Origin: Bifidobacterium reuteri DSM 23975
GTDB taxonomy: Bacteria > Actinomycetota > Actinomycetes > Actinomycetales > Bifidobacteriaceae
DNA: 64,000 bases
Reading direction: 5' to 3'
NCBI RefSeq assembly: GCF_000741695.1
Contig: NZ_JGZK01000001.1
Span: forward strand, 1-64,000
Shown: positions 41,987 through 51,036 of the stretch, in pieces
Position numbering within the stretch: the first letter of the stretch is position 1
Layout of the letters: each line of letters begins with the position of its first letter
Translations under genes and position numbers: made by a program
The notes under the pieces: generated by a model
What the model saw: only the letters and a program-made list of their open reading frames with translations
What the model was told of the DNA's origin: nothing
The model's database searches: none

Positions 41987-43588
41987 ATGGCCTGCACCAC
42001 GATTCTGGTAGGCAAGGACGCGAGCTATGACGGCTCCACCATCATCGCCCGCAACGAGGATTCCGCGAACGGCGAGTTCAATCCCAAGCGATTCATCGTC
42101 GTCAAGCCCGAAGAGCAGCCGCGCGAATACAAGTCGGTGATCGCCCACCTGACCATCGAACTGCCCGACAACCCGCTGCAATACACCGCAGTGCCGAACG
42201 CCGACCTCAAGGAAGGCATCTGGGGCGAAGCGGGCGTCAACGAAGCGAACGTAGCGATGAGCGCCACCGAAACCCTGACCACCAACGAGCGCGTGCTCGG
42301 CGCTGATCCGTTCGTGGAATACGCGCCGGCCAAGGGCGACGAGCCCGAAGTGCCCGGCGGCATCGGCGAAGAGGACTTCCTGACCATCGTGCTGCCGTAC
42401 ATCAAGACCGCGCGCGAGGGCGTGGAGCGACTCGGCTCCCTGCTCGAGGAATACGGCACTTACGAGATGAACGGCGTCGCCTTCTCCGATTCCAACGAAA
42501 TCTGGTGGCTGGAGACCGTCGGCGGACATCACTGGATCGCCAAGCGCGTGCCGGACGAGGCCTATGTGACCATGCCGAACCAGTTGGGCATCGACGAATT
42601 CGACTTGGCCGACGCTCTGGGCGACCAGGAGGACCACATGTGCTCCGCCGATATGGCCGAGTTCATCGAAGCCAACCACCTCGATCTGGCCGTGGAGAAC
42701 ACCACGCCGTTCAACCCGCGCGACGCCTTCGGCTCCCATTCCGACTCCGACCACGTGTACAACACTCCGCGTGCGTGGTACATGCAGCGCTTCCTCAACC
42801 CGTACGACGAGGTCTGGGATGGCCCGGACGCCGACCACAACCCGGAATCCAACGACATCCCGTGGGCCCGCCAGCCTGAGCGCAAGGTGACCATCGAGGA
42901 CATCAAGTACGTGCTGAGCTCCCACTATCAGGGCACGCCGTTCGACCCGTACGGCCAGCTCGGCGACGAGCGCACGCGCCACATGTATCGCCCGATCGGC
43001 ATCAACCGTCAGAGCCAGCTCGCCGTGATGCAGATCCGCCCGTACCGCCCGCAGGCCTCGCGCGCGATCCAGTGGCTGGCATACGGCTCCAACCCGTTCA
43101 ACACGCTGGTGCCGTTCTTCCCGAACGTCGACACCACGCCCGCATACCTCGAAGACACCACCACCCGCGTGACCTCCGAGAACTTCTACTGGGCGAACCG
43201 CATCATCGCCGCCCTGTGCGACGGCGCCTTCCGCTCCACAGCCAACGCCATCGAGCGCTATCAGGAGAAGACCGGCGCGATGGGCCACCGTCTGGTGGCC
43301 GCCACCGACGAGCAGGTGGCGCGGCTCGGCCTGACCGCCGCCGAGGAGGCCGAGCAGTCGGCCGCCGAGGGGGAGTTCGAGGCGGACAACGTGGACGGCG
43401 ACGTGCAGCCGATGACCCCGGACGAGATCATCGCCGCCACGCGCAATGCGGAGGTGCGCGGCATCCTCGCCGCCGCCAACCAGACCATGGCCGACCAGCT
43501 CAAGACCGAGACCGAGAAGCTGCTCGACTCCGTGCTGTACACCCGGAGCATGGAGATGAAGAACGGCTTCCACATGTCCGACTTCTAG
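41987..43588 (+). CDS. pepD: C69-family dipeptidase
   Basis: 533 residues. Starts MACTTILVGKDASYDGSTII: Cys3 would be the N-terminal nucleophile of this Ntn-hydrolase family, exposed after processing of two residues. GVAFSDSNEIWWLETVGGHHW and a C-terminal helical region match PepD-like dipeptidases of lactobacilli and bifidobacteria. Cleaves a broad range of dipeptides in the cytoplasm. Start chosen at 41987 (CGAAAGGACAATGC upstream) because the Cys must be near the N-terminus. Monocistronic. Confidence 0.93.
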   Translation: MACTTILVGKDASYDGSTIIARNEDSANGEFNPKRFIVVKPEEQPREYKSVIAHLTIELPDNPLQYTAVPNADLKEGIWGEAGVNEANVAMSATETLTTNERVLGADPFVEYAPAKGDEPEVPGGIGEEDFLTIVLPYIKTAREGVERLGSLLEEYGTYEMNGVAFSDSNEIWWLETVGGHHWIAKRVPDEAYVTMPNQLGIDEFDLADALGDQEDHMCSADMAEFIEANHLDLAVENTTPFNPRDAFGSHSDSDHVYNTPRAWYMQRFLNPYDEVWDGPDADHNPESNDIPWARQPERKVTIEDIKYVLSSHYQGTPFDPYGQLGDERTRHMYRPIGINRQSQLAVMQIRPYRPQASRAIQWLAYGSNPFNTLVPFFPNVDTTPAYLEDTTTRVTSENFYWANRIIAALCDGAFRSTANAIERYQEKTGAMGHRLVAATDEQVARLGLTAAEEAEQSAAEGEFEADNVDGDVQPMTPDEIIAATRNAEVRGILAAANQTMADQLKTETEKLLDSVLYTRSMEMKNGFHMSDF

Positions 43589-43626
43589 TCCGAACCTATC
43601 CAGCTGAGGGATGTGGTCGGATTTCT

Positions 43627-43688
43627 CTATGATTTGACTACCCCTCAGTCTCGTTACACGAGCCAGCTCCCCTGACAAGGGGAGCCAG
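43627..43688 (-). repeat. Palindromic two-hairpin repeat upstream of fhs
   Basis: Reverse orientation: CTACCCCTCAG, TCTCGTTACACGAG, CCAGCTCCCC-tgacaa-GGGGAGCC. It lies between pepD and fhs and ends 28 bases before the fhs start. Confidence 0.85.
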
Positions 43689-43715
43689 AGATACTGAGAA
43701 AGGCATACTCCACCA

Positions 43716-45233
43716 ATGACCACCATTGCAGACTTCACCAGCCAGTACGGCCTGGTCAAGAAAATCGACGCATTCGGCTACCTGAAGTACCTGGCCGACA
43801 ACCCGGACGCCCCGCGCAAGCACGGCAAGGTGATTCTCGTCACCGCCGATACGCCGCTCAAGGCGTCGCGCGGTGAGGGCAAGACCACCACCACCATCGC
43901 CCTTATTGACGCGCTCAACAAGCGCGGCATCGACGCGGCCGCCGTGCTGCGCCAGCCCAGCATGGGCATCACCGCAGCCGGTTCCAAGGGCGGCGCCTCC
44001 GGTGGCGGCAAGGCATCCCTGACCCACCCGGAGCTCATCGACTGGGGCCTGTGCGGCGAAATGGGCGCCATCGAGGCGGCCCAGAACCTGCTCGTCTCCT
44101 TCGCCGAGAAGGCCGTGGACGAAGGCAAGCTGGACGATATCCTCGTGCCGCGCGTCTCCGAAGTGCCGAGCCGCTCCCTGCGCTCCATCGCCGTGGATTA
44201 CGGCAAGGGTAACGTGGCGGAAAAGGTTGTGCTTACCCCAACCTGCGAGCTCATGCAGATCGTGGTGCTGTCCCGCTCGATGGATGAGATCGCCGAGCGT
44301 GTTTCCAAGATGATCGCCGGCACCAAGGACGGCAAGGCCGTGACCTTCGGCGAATTCGTCGACCTGTGGCGCATCACCGGCATCCTCGCCGACGCCGTCA
44401 AGCCGGCGCTCACCGAAACCGTGAACGGCTCGCCGGTGTACGTGCACGGCGGCCCGTTCGCCAACGTGTCCATCGGCATCCCGACGCTGGTCAGCGTGGA
44501 GATGGCCTGCGCGTTGCACGACGTCGTGATCGTCGAGGCAGGCTACGGCACCGACGCGGGCGCGCAGAAGTGGCTGGACATCGCCTGCCGCGAATACGGT
44601 GCGCAATGGCCGTCCGCCGCGGTTGTCGTGACCCGCGCCTCCACGTGGCGCGACGACCCTGATCTGGCGTGGCGCTACCCGTTCCACGTGCAGCGCCTCG
44701 AGGGCCTCGATATCCCGACCTTCCCGCTCATCAACCTGTGGGAGGGTGAGGACGACCAGATTCCGTCGCTCAAGGAGACCGCTGCGGAACTGGAATTCCG
44801 CACGCCGATTATCGGCAACCTGTTCCGTGACGGCGGCGAGGCGCTGGCCCCGCAGCTTGACGCCTTCGTGGACGTGCTCGAGAACGGCTCCATGCCGGCC
44901 GAACCGCACTCTCACAAGGGCATGGCCCTGACCGAGAACGCCAAGTGGGTGGCGGAGCACGCTTATGGCGTGCCGGCCGAGCGTGTGCTCTACAAGCCCG
45001 GTTTCGCCGATTCCGTCGCCGAAGCGATGGCCCTGTGCCAGAGCGCGGGCATCTCGCTGGACGATCTGGCGTTCGTGGCGGTCAAGTCCCCGGCCACGAT
45101 GACCGACAACGACCGCGCCCCGGAAGACGAGCGCACCGTGACGTTGAAGAAGGTCGAAGTGCATGCCGGCGCTGGCCTGGTGCACGTGAACCTCACCACC
45201 AGCCTCACCACCCCGATGCCGAAGATCGTGTGA
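43716..45233 (+). CDS. fhs: Formate-tetrahydrofolate ligase
   Basis: 505 residues. ATP-dependent synthesis of 10-formyl-THF from formate and THF, feeding purine and fMet synthesis; in bifidobacteria it can use formate from pyruvate formate-lyase. ATP-binding motif RGEGKTTTTIAL near 53-64, RQPSMGITAAGSKGGASGGG near 88-107, then GGPFANVSIG and EAGYGTDAGAQKWLDI. About 50 residues shorter than the common 557-residue form, as in other bifidobacterial annotations. Start has GAGAAAGG upstream; terminator at 45268. Confidence 0.95.
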   Translation: MTTIADFTSQYGLVKKIDAFGYLKYLADNPDAPRKHGKVILVTADTPLKASRGEGKTTTTIALIDALNKRGIDAAAVLRQPSMGITAAGSKGGASGGGKASLTHPELIDWGLCGEMGAIEAAQNLLVSFAEKAVDEGKLDDILVPRVSEVPSRSLRSIAVDYGKGNVAEKVVLTPTCELMQIVVLSRSMDEIAERVSKMIAGTKDGKAVTFGEFVDLWRITGILADAVKPALTETVNGSPVYVHGGPFANVSIGIPTLVSVEMACALHDVVIVEAGYGTDAGAQKWLDIACREYGAQWPSAAVVVTRASTWRDDPDLAWRYPFHVQRLEGLDIPTFPLINLWEGEDDQIPSLKETAAELEFRTPIIGNLFRDGGEALAPQLDAFVDVLENGSMPAEPHSHKGMALTENAKWVAEHAYGVPAERVLYKPGFADSVAEAMALCQSAGISLDDLAFVAVKSPATMTDNDRAPEDERTVTLKKVEVHAGAGLVHVNLTTSLTTPMPKIV

Positions 45234-45267
45234 TTCGTTCACTCTTCACCAAGCCCTACTAACGGAG

Positions 45268-45300
45268 AAAGCCCACCAAAGCGGTGGGCTTTCCGGTTTT
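45268..45300 (+). terminator. Terminator of fhs
   Basis: AAAGCCCACC (45268-45277) pairs perfectly with GGTGGGCTTT (45283-45292), loop AAAGC, then CCGGTTTTC. Confidence 0.85.
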
Positions 45301-45341
45301 CAGGGGTTGTGAGCGGCTGTGCAGCGAAGAAATGGTGGCAA

Positions 45342-45689
45342 CTAGAAGTTGCCGCCATTCCATCCCCAGTCGGTGGTGGCGGTGTAGCGGATGTACGTGC
45401 GGTCCTCGGGAATGCCCAGCGTGGAGTTCAGCGCGGCCATGATGGATTCGGTGAGCTTCTCCCAGGACGAGCTCGGCACGGAGCGGCCGAACACGTTGAC
45501 CTCCACGTAGGCGGCGGGCTGGTCGTCCGAGCCGCCGAAGTAGATGGGCATCTCGTCCTCGAACGGGCACATCAGCCAGCCTTCGGACTTGCCGGGCACG
45601 GCGGTGATGGCCTTGCCGTATGCGGCCTTGAGCGCCTCGCGCTGCTCGGGGGTGGTCTTCACGGAGACGTGGGTATGGATGACAGGCAT
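45342..45689 (-). CDS. Tautomerase/MIF-like protein
   Basis: 115 residues. Begins MPVIHTHVSVKTT with the Pro2 that acts as catalytic base in the tautomerase superfamily; GGSDDQPAAYVEVNVFG and the C-terminal TDWGWNGGNF match the MIF-like (phenylpyruvate tautomerase) branch. Start 45689 follows AAGGAGGAATC, an ideal ribosome site. Probably a homotrimer; substrate unknown. Convergent with fhs. Confidence 0.88.
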   Translation of the reverse strand: MPVIHTHVSVKTTPEQREALKAAYGKAITAVPGKSEGWLMCPFEDEMPIYFGGSDDQPAAYVEVNVFGRSVPSSSWEKLTESIMAALNSTLGIPEDRTYIRYTATTDWGWNGGNF

Positions 45690-45799
45690 GATTCCTCCTT
45701 GATAATGTGGAATTGGCTTGGCCTTGTACAGGGTCCAGTCTAGCGATTTGCGGCGGTCGTGGCACTTAGTGGTTTGCCTCGTAATTGTTTGAGGTGTAT

Positions 45800-45893
45800 T
45801 GGCCCCCTCTGACGAGGGGGCTGGCAGCGGAGCTGACTGGGGGAGAGACAAGAGATGCAGTGCTCAATTATTAGTGAGACGGACCACTAGCTT
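45800..45893 (+). repeat. Palindromic two-hairpin repeat with tail
   Basis: GGCCCCCTC-tgac-GAGGGGGC, CAGCGGAGCTG, ACTGGGGGAGAGAC, then a tail ending GAGACGGACCACTAG at 45893. It fills the 279-bp gap between the divergent tautomerase and gtrA genes. Confidence 0.85.
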
Positions 45894-45968
45894 GCCAATT
45901 GCGGAGATTATTGGCCTTTCCCTGTGATACCCGCCCAACAGTCAGCCCGGTAGTGTTGAATACCCACT

Positions 45969-46529
45969 GTGAGAAAACTGATTGCACAGCTTATGAAGTT
46001 CGGCATTGTGGGCGTCATCGCCTTCATCATCGACTGGGGCATCCTCAATCTTCTGGTCGGCGTATTCCACATGCACAATGTGCTTGCCGCAACCATTTCC
46101 TTCATCATCTCGCTGATCTTCAACTACTTGGCGAGCATGAAGTTCGTGTTCAAGCACCGCGACGATATGGCCCGTTGGATGGAGATCGTCATCTTCGTGG
46201 CGGGCGCGGTCGTGGGCCTGTTCATGAACGATGCGATCATCTGGCTGGCGACCTACGGCATGAACCATGATGCCTATGTCTCGCAGCATGCCGAATACCT
46301 GCTGCGCACGAACGTCGGCAAACTGGTGGCCACCGCCGTGGTGATGGTCTGGAACTTCCTGATCCGCAAGTGGCTGCTCGACGACACCCATACCAATGCG
46401 ATGAACCGTCTGCGCTCCGCTGAAAACAAGCTGAGCGCCGAAGAGCTCGAAGCCAAGTGGCAGAACAGCTTCTCCCACAAGCTCGGCGTCTGGTCGCTGG
46501 AGCACACGCCGAAGGGCTGGCCGAAGTAG
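45969..46529 (+). CDS. GtrA-family membrane protein
   Basis: 186 residues with GTG start. Four membrane helices: FGIVGVIAFIIDWGILNLLV, VLAATISFIISLIFNYLASM, IVIFVAGAVVGLFMNDAIIW and GKLVATAVVMVWNFLIRKWL. GtrA-like proteins take part in moving lipid-linked sugars across the membrane for cell-surface polysaccharide or teichoic-acid modification. The conserved FNY and NF-x-R-K-W motifs are present. No glycosyltransferase next to it. Confidence 0.88.
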   Translation: MRKLIAQLMKFGIVGVIAFIIDWGILNLLVGVFHMHNVLAATISFIISLIFNYLASMKFVFKHRDDMARWMEIVIFVAGAVVGLFMNDAIIWLATYGMNHDAYVSQHAEYLLRTNVGKLVATAVVMVWNFLIRKWLLDDTHTNAMNRLRSAENKLSAEELEAKWQNSFSHKLGVWSLEHTPKGWPK

Positions 46530-46543
46530 CGAACATAAACTTC

Positions 46544-46745
46544 GGGACGTAAGCGCAGAATCCGTATTTCTGCACTTGCATCCCACGGCCGTGCGGGACG
46601 TAAGCGCGCTCAACCGATTGAGTGCACTTACGTCCCGTTTTGTATTGCGGAAAACAGTGGAATTCCGTCATTGTGGATTTGCGATTTCTGTTGGGTTGCG
46701 GGATGCAACGACACCAAGGCCTGTTCTGCACTCGCATCCCACGGG
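46544..46745. repeat. Alternating-orientation motif array (GGGACGTAAGCGCA type)
   Basis: Six copies: GGGACGTAAGCGCA (46544, plus), TGCACTTGCATCCC (46571, minus), GGGACGTAAGCGCG (46596, plus), TGCACTTACGTCCC (46623, minus), GGGATGCAACG (46700, plus), TGCACTCGCATCCC (46727, minus). Between copies 4 and 5 is a core AAAACAGTGGAATTCCGTC (about 46651-46669), resembling the core of the CCCACG-type arrays. Confidence 0.75.
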
Positions 46746-46754
46746 TTCTGCCCC

Positions 46755-46860
46755 GCTACATGCGCGCACCGCGCCGCGCGCCATAGCACTACACGCACGC
46801 CGCGCGCCATAGCAATACACGCATGCCGCGCACCACAGCACTACACGCGCTGCGCACTAC
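46755..46860. repeat. Short tandem repeats (about 30 bp)
   Basis: Three to four degenerate units of CGCCGCGCGCCATAGCAC followed by TACACGCA. No coding potential seen. Confidence 0.55.
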
Positions 46861-46895
46861 GCTCGTCGCGCGCCTACGCGCCCCGCGCGACGAGC
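46861..46895 (-). terminator. Strong stem-loop after the MFS gene
   Basis: GCTCGTCGCGCG (46861-46872) pairs perfectly with CGCGCGACGAGC (46884-46895), 11-base loop, starting 2 bases beyond the minus-strand stop. No T-run, so termination may be factor-assisted. Confidence 0.55.
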
Positions 46896-46897
46896 GC

Positions 46898-48331
46898 TCA
46901 CACCGCCACTTCGGTCAGTGTCGGCTGCTTGGTGGAGCTCTTGATCTGCTTGAAGCCAATAAGCGCAATCGCCAGCGAACCCAGCGCAAGCACCGTCACC
47001 ACCATGAAGCCACCGTGCGAGCCCATACGGTCGATGAACTGGCCGGCGATCGCCGAGCCGGCCGAAGCGCCGATGGAGTTCATCGCGCCCATCCACGCCA
47101 TGCCCTCGGTCAGGCGGGATGGCGGCACGAGGTGCAGCATCAGCTGGTTGCCGTTGATCCACGTGGGTGCCTGGCAGACGCCGATGATCAGGTAGATGAT
47201 CATGATCACCCACAGGTGCTTGGCGAACATGAACGTACCGATGCCGAGGTTCACCACGGCAAGGCAGAAGTAGAAGCGTTTCCACAAGGCAATCGACCAG
47301 TTCTTCGCGCCATACACCAGCGCGCCCATCAGCGAGCTGATGGAGAAGCAGGCGAACACGAAGCCCGTGTACTGCTTCATGTTCGATTCGGTGGCGAACG
47401 CGATGATCGAGATGCCGGCGGCCGACTGGAATGCGCCCAAACCGAACCAGGTCACGCACACAGCGATCAGGCCCGGGCCCCAGATGGACGCCTTCTTGCC
47501 GGAGCGCGCATCCGCCACAGCCTTGTCGATCGCTGCCCGGATCTGCGCCTCGTCGGTCACGCCTTCACGCTCCAGACGACGGCGCGTCTCCTCGGCCGCG
47601 GTCTCCACGCGCAGCGCGTCGGCTTTGGCGGCCTCGCGCTCGCGGTATTCCTTGCGGGTGATGCCTTCCCGGCGTGCCAACACGGTCTGCGACGGCGGCT
47701 CGGTGCTCAGTTCCGTCAGGAACATCAGCGCGCCCACCACCACGCACATGCCGGTGAACGAGAACGCCAGCAGGCCGGAGATCACGGCCAGTGTGGAGGC
47801 CAGCGGGTTGCCCACCACCCACATGCATTCGTCGAGCACGCCGCACAGCGAGAGCGCGCGGTCGGTCCGTTCGCGGTCGCCCTTGAGGATCTTGGTCCAG
47901 CGGGCGCGGCTCATCGCGCCCCACGGCGGGATGGCTGCCAGGAACGGCGTCAGGCAGTACAGCACCCATTCAGGCGCGCGGTTGGTGATGGAGGTGGTCA
48001 GCGCGATGGCCGCCACGATCCACACGATGATCGTCGGTATGGAGACCTGCCGCTGGCCGAACTTGTCGGTCAGCTTGCCGAGCAGCGGAGTGGAGACGGC
48101 CAGCGCGATCGCCTGGACGGCGGTGAGCATGCCGGCCAGCGAATAATTGCCGTAGTAATGCTGCACGGAGATGGTGATGGTCATGCCGATCATCGGGAAC
48201 GGCATGCAGGCGATCACGCCGCCGATCGAATAACGCGCGGTGTGCGGGATGCGCAGCAGTTCGGCATACCCGCCAAAAACCTTATGCCCGACTTCCTTGA
48301 TGGCGGCCGTGACGGTGTTCGCATTGGACAT
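46898..48331 (-). CDS. Major facilitator superfamily transporter
   Basis: 477 residues, about 12 membrane helices with a long cytoplasmic loop in the middle (about 215-290, Arg/Glu-rich: RREGITRKEYREREAAKADA). LLGKLTDKFGQRQ near 70 resembles the MFS loop 2-3 motif. Likely an exporter or uptake system for a small solute; substrate unknown. Start 48331 has GGAAAGGAGCG upstream; the extension to 48466 is not supported. Confidence 0.85.
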   Translation of the reverse strand: MSNANTVTAAIKEVGHKVFGGYAELLRIPHTARYSIGGVIACMPFPMIGMTITISVQHYYGNYSLAGMLTAVQAIALAVSTPLLGKLTDKFGQRQVSIPTIIVWIVAAIALTTSITNRAPEWVLYCLTPFLAAIPPWGAMSRARWTKILKGDRERTDRALSLCGVLDECMWVVGNPLASTLAVISGLLAFSFTGMCVVVGALMFLTELSTEPPSQTVLARREGITRKEYREREAAKADALRVETAAEETRRRLEREGVTDEAQIRAAIDKAVADARSGKKASIWGPGLIAVCVTWFGLGAFQSAAGISIIAFATESNMKQYTGFVFACFSISSLMGALVYGAKNWSIALWKRFYFCLAVVNLGIGTFMFAKHLWVIMIIYLIIGVCQAPTWINGNQLMLHLVPPSRLTEGMAWMGAMNSIGASAGSAIAGQFIDRMGSHGGFMVVTVLALGSLAIALIGFKQIKSSTKQPTLTEVAV

Positions 48332-48686
48332 TACAGCACTACGCTCCTTTCCGCTCCCGATTGGATGTCCCTCGCCGCCCGTGGCGTTGCCCGGCGAAGC
48401 CCTCATCGAATGATGTGTCTGTCCATGGTCGCGCAAAGTTTGCGTGGCTGTCCGCCGCTGTCGCATATTTGCGTCACCGCTACTCTATGTGTTGGCTCGG
48501 ATTGACACGCGGTAATTAAGGATTATCGGGTGGGTTTTGCCTTGGGCGATACGGCAGTGATGCACGGACGGTGCCGTGGCACAGCGGCGGCAATAGGATA
48601 GGGATTATGCCATTGTTGATTGGGTTGATTGGTATTGCTGATGACGCCGCGATCCTGCCCGGCAAGTTCCTGAAGGAGGCCCGCCG

Positions 48687-49346
48687 ATGACCGCCACCAC
48701 CATCCACTTCGTCCGCCACGGTAAGGTGTACAACCCCGACCATCTGCTCTACGAGCGTCTGCCCGACTTCCACCTGTCCGACGTGGGCCGTCGCATGGCC
48801 CAGGCCACGGCCGCCTATCTGGCCTCCAATCCGCAGACCAATACGATTGCCGCCGTGTATTCCTCTCCGCTTGATCGCACGCGCGAGACCGCAGGTGCGA
48901 TCATCGGCGCGCTCAACGCCGTGCGTGGGGAGCGAGGCGAAGCTCCGCTCGAACTCACCACCGACGAGCGGGTGATTGAGGCCGGCAACGAGTTCCGTGG
49001 CAAGCGGATCGGCCATGGCGAGGGCGCATTGTGGCGCAACGGCAACTGGAAGCTCGTCCTGAACCTGTACAAGCCCAGCTGGGGCGAGTCCTACCAGCAC
49101 ATCGCGGCGCGCATGGACGCGTTCGCGCGTGAGAAGGTCGCTCAGCACCCCGGCCAGCAGATCGTGGTGGTCAGCCACGAGTCGCCGATCTGGTCCTACC
49201 GTCATTATCTGGAGACCGGACACCCGGAGCATTGGATGTTCCTGCGGCACACCGCGCTCGCGTCCGTCACGTCCGTGACCTACGACAACGAGACCGGCCG
49301 TGTGATGTCCATCACGTATGTGGACCCGGCGGCAGCCATCAACTGA
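48687..49346 (+). CDS. Histidine phosphatase / phosphoglycerate-mutase family protein
   Basis: 219 residues. IHFVRHGKVYN (RHG with the phospho-accepting His near residue 10), YSSPLDRTRETA and VVSHESPIWS with the second active-site His. Branch-2 histidine phosphatase; could be a cofactor-dependent mutase or a phosphatase of unknown substrate. Start follows AAGGAGGCCCGCCG. Likely co-transcribed with the next gene, 118 bp downstream. Confidence 0.9.
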   Translation: MTATTIHFVRHGKVYNPDHLLYERLPDFHLSDVGRRMAQATAAYLASNPQTNTIAAVYSSPLDRTRETAGAIIGALNAVRGERGEAPLELTTDERVIEAGNEFRGKRIGHGEGALWRNGNWKLVLNLYKPSWGESYQHIAARMDAFAREKVAQHPGQQIVVVSHESPIWSYRHYLETGHPEHWMFLRHTALASVTSVTYDNETGRVMSITYVDPAAAIN

Positions 49347-49464
49347 CGTATTTTGCCGGAGAAGCCGGGAATGCGTGAGCGGAACACTGGTATGGCGCAC
49401 TACAATCGTTGGAAGAACTGGCCGGCCCGCTGAGGGGCGTGGGACTCGAGCAAAGGAGCATGAC

Positions 49465-50583
49465 ATGACCGTTGAACTGAACCGAGAGGCAATAGACCGC
49501 GTGGCGGCGCTGCCGGCGGTGCGCGAGGCCGCGGAGACCGGAGCGCGGCTCATCGCCCTGTGGCCGCTGACGAAGGCCATGCAGATGGACAACGATGCGA
49601 AGTACGCCGAGAACCTGCAGGTGCGTACCACCCGCGCATTCGCCCGCATCCTGACCGGTGCGGATGTGACCGTGCCGGACGCCGAATTCGTCTACGAGGG
49701 CGCGGACGAGATTCCCGGACGCCCGCAGTCAATCGTCGACACGTTGCTCGCCGCCAACGACGCCTACGATACGATGCTCGACTACTCCGAAACCGGAAAC
49801 GCGGCGCTGGTCTTCGCCGCCGCCGAGGCGTTGGGCGTTGAATGGGATGATGGCGTGCAGTCTGAGATTCGCGCAGCCATCGATGCGGTCGAGCGGCATA
49901 TCGAGGCCGATGCGGTGGAGGTGGAGGCCGCTGAGGGCGCTGCTGTCGCCGAGGGGGCGGGCGATGCAGGTGCCGAGGACGGCGCTGCCGCTGGGGACGC
50001 TGCGTCCGCCGGGGCCGCAGGGGATGATTCGTCCGCCTCAGACGAGGACGGTGACCGACATGCCGGCTCGGCTGACCCTGCCGCCGTGGCCCACCGCTTC
50101 GCCACCGCGCTCGCCGTGTGCGATGCGCTGCTGGGCGTGGTGGCCGCGCATGTGCCGGGCGTTACGGTTGCGGCCGGCGCGGACAGTGCTGTTGCTGACA
50201 CTGCTGCCAATACCGCCACCGTGCTCGATGACGCTACGGCCCGCCGCGTGGCCATCCAGTCGTTGCCGATTCTGCTGTACGTCAACGAACTGCGCGAGCA
50301 GTGCGCCATCCCGCGCATCTGCCTGACTGACAGTCAGCTGCTGGAACTGGTCAAGGCCCGTGCTGCCGCCACCGATACGGCCGATACGCTGGACGCCACC
50401 GCGGCCCTCATCGCGCCGCTGGCCGGCACCGAGTGGGCCAAGCACCGCGAGGACGTGCTGTGGGATCCCGCCGAGGCCAAGAAGAAGGCCAAGGAGGAGG
50501 ACGAAAAGCGCAACAAGGAGGCGCTTGCCGCCAAGTTCGCGCACATCAAAGACGACCCCACCAAGGAGACCGTGGAGCTGTAA
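49465..50583 (+). CDS. Hypothetical protein with acidic low-complexity middle
   Basis: 372 residues, no signal or membrane segment. N-terminal 130 residues are a helical domain of unknown function (LNREAIDRVAALPAVREAAE ...), residues about 150-205 are Ala/Glu/Asp/Gly-rich (AAEGAAVAEGAGDAGAEDGA), then a second helical region with LPILLYVNELREQ, and a highly charged tail (AKKKAKEEDEKRNKEALAAK). I do not recognise the family. Start at 49465 with CAAAGGAGCATGAC. Follows the phosphatase gene in the same direction. Confidence 0.8.
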   Translation: MTVELNREAIDRVAALPAVREAAETGARLIALWPLTKAMQMDNDAKYAENLQVRTTRAFARILTGADVTVPDAEFVYEGADEIPGRPQSIVDTLLAANDAYDTMLDYSETGNAALVFAAAEALGVEWDDGVQSEIRAAIDAVERHIEADAVEVEAAEGAAVAEGAGDAGAEDGAAAGDAASAGAAGDDSSASDEDGDRHAGSADPAAVAHRFATALAVCDALLGVVAAHVPGVTVAAGADSAVADTAANTATVLDDATARRVAIQSLPILLYVNELREQCAIPRICLTDSQLLELVKARAAATDTADTLDATAALIAPLAGTEWAKHREDVLWDPAEAKKKAKEEDEKRNKEALAAKFAHIKDDPTKETVEL

Positions 50584-50744
50584 GGAAGGCGCCAGAGGCG
50601 TTGTCAGACTGTCAGATGAAGGCGAACGGCAGTGAGCGGGTGTGAGGTCGGCCGCAGGTGGTCTGTGATTGCGATGTGATTTTGCCAAGGAGACCGTAGA
50701 ACCACAGCGCTTTCTGCCAGGGGTCCATCTCGCAATTGGTTGAG

Positions 50745-50806
50745 TGGTGCTGTCCTGACAAAGGGAGCCAACAATAATTCAACGGTTTTTGACGCGGGAC
50801 ATTGGC
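50745..50806 (-). repeat. Truncated long-form palindromic repeat with tail
   Basis: On the minus strand GGCTCCCTTTGTCAGG and ACAGCACC (50746-50769) match the start of the long element at 35414-35437, after which similarity ends. On the plus side it is followed by the tail-like AATTCAACGG and GACGCGGGACATTGG. A remnant. Confidence 0.6.
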
Positions 50807-50872
50807 AAGTCGTGGTGTTCCGCATGGGCGCCGCACGGCTCCCGTCGCCCTCTGCGGCAGCTGATGATTCCC

Positions 50873-50991
50873 AAACTGGTCGCTCTCCGTGGCCAGTTTT
50901 TTAATAACTGGTCATTTCACTTTGCCAATTTCCGGCAAACTGGTCACTTCATATTACCAGTTTCTGCAAAACTGGTAATATGAAGTGACCA
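50873..50991. repeat. Motif array with perfect 23-bp inverted repeat (AACTGGTCACTT type)
   Basis: Arms 50941-50963 and 50969-50991 are perfectly complementary over 23 bp with a 5-base loop. Additional copies AAACTGGTCGC (50873), CCAGTTTTT (50893), AACTGGTCATTTCA (50906) and a TTGCCAATTTCCGGCAA stem lie to the left. It ends 46 bp before the ATPase start and could be its operator. Confidence 0.75.
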
Positions 50992-51036
50992 ATATCGTAT
51001 TGCGGGGAGTATCACGGGGAGCGTTTGGAGGTCTTC

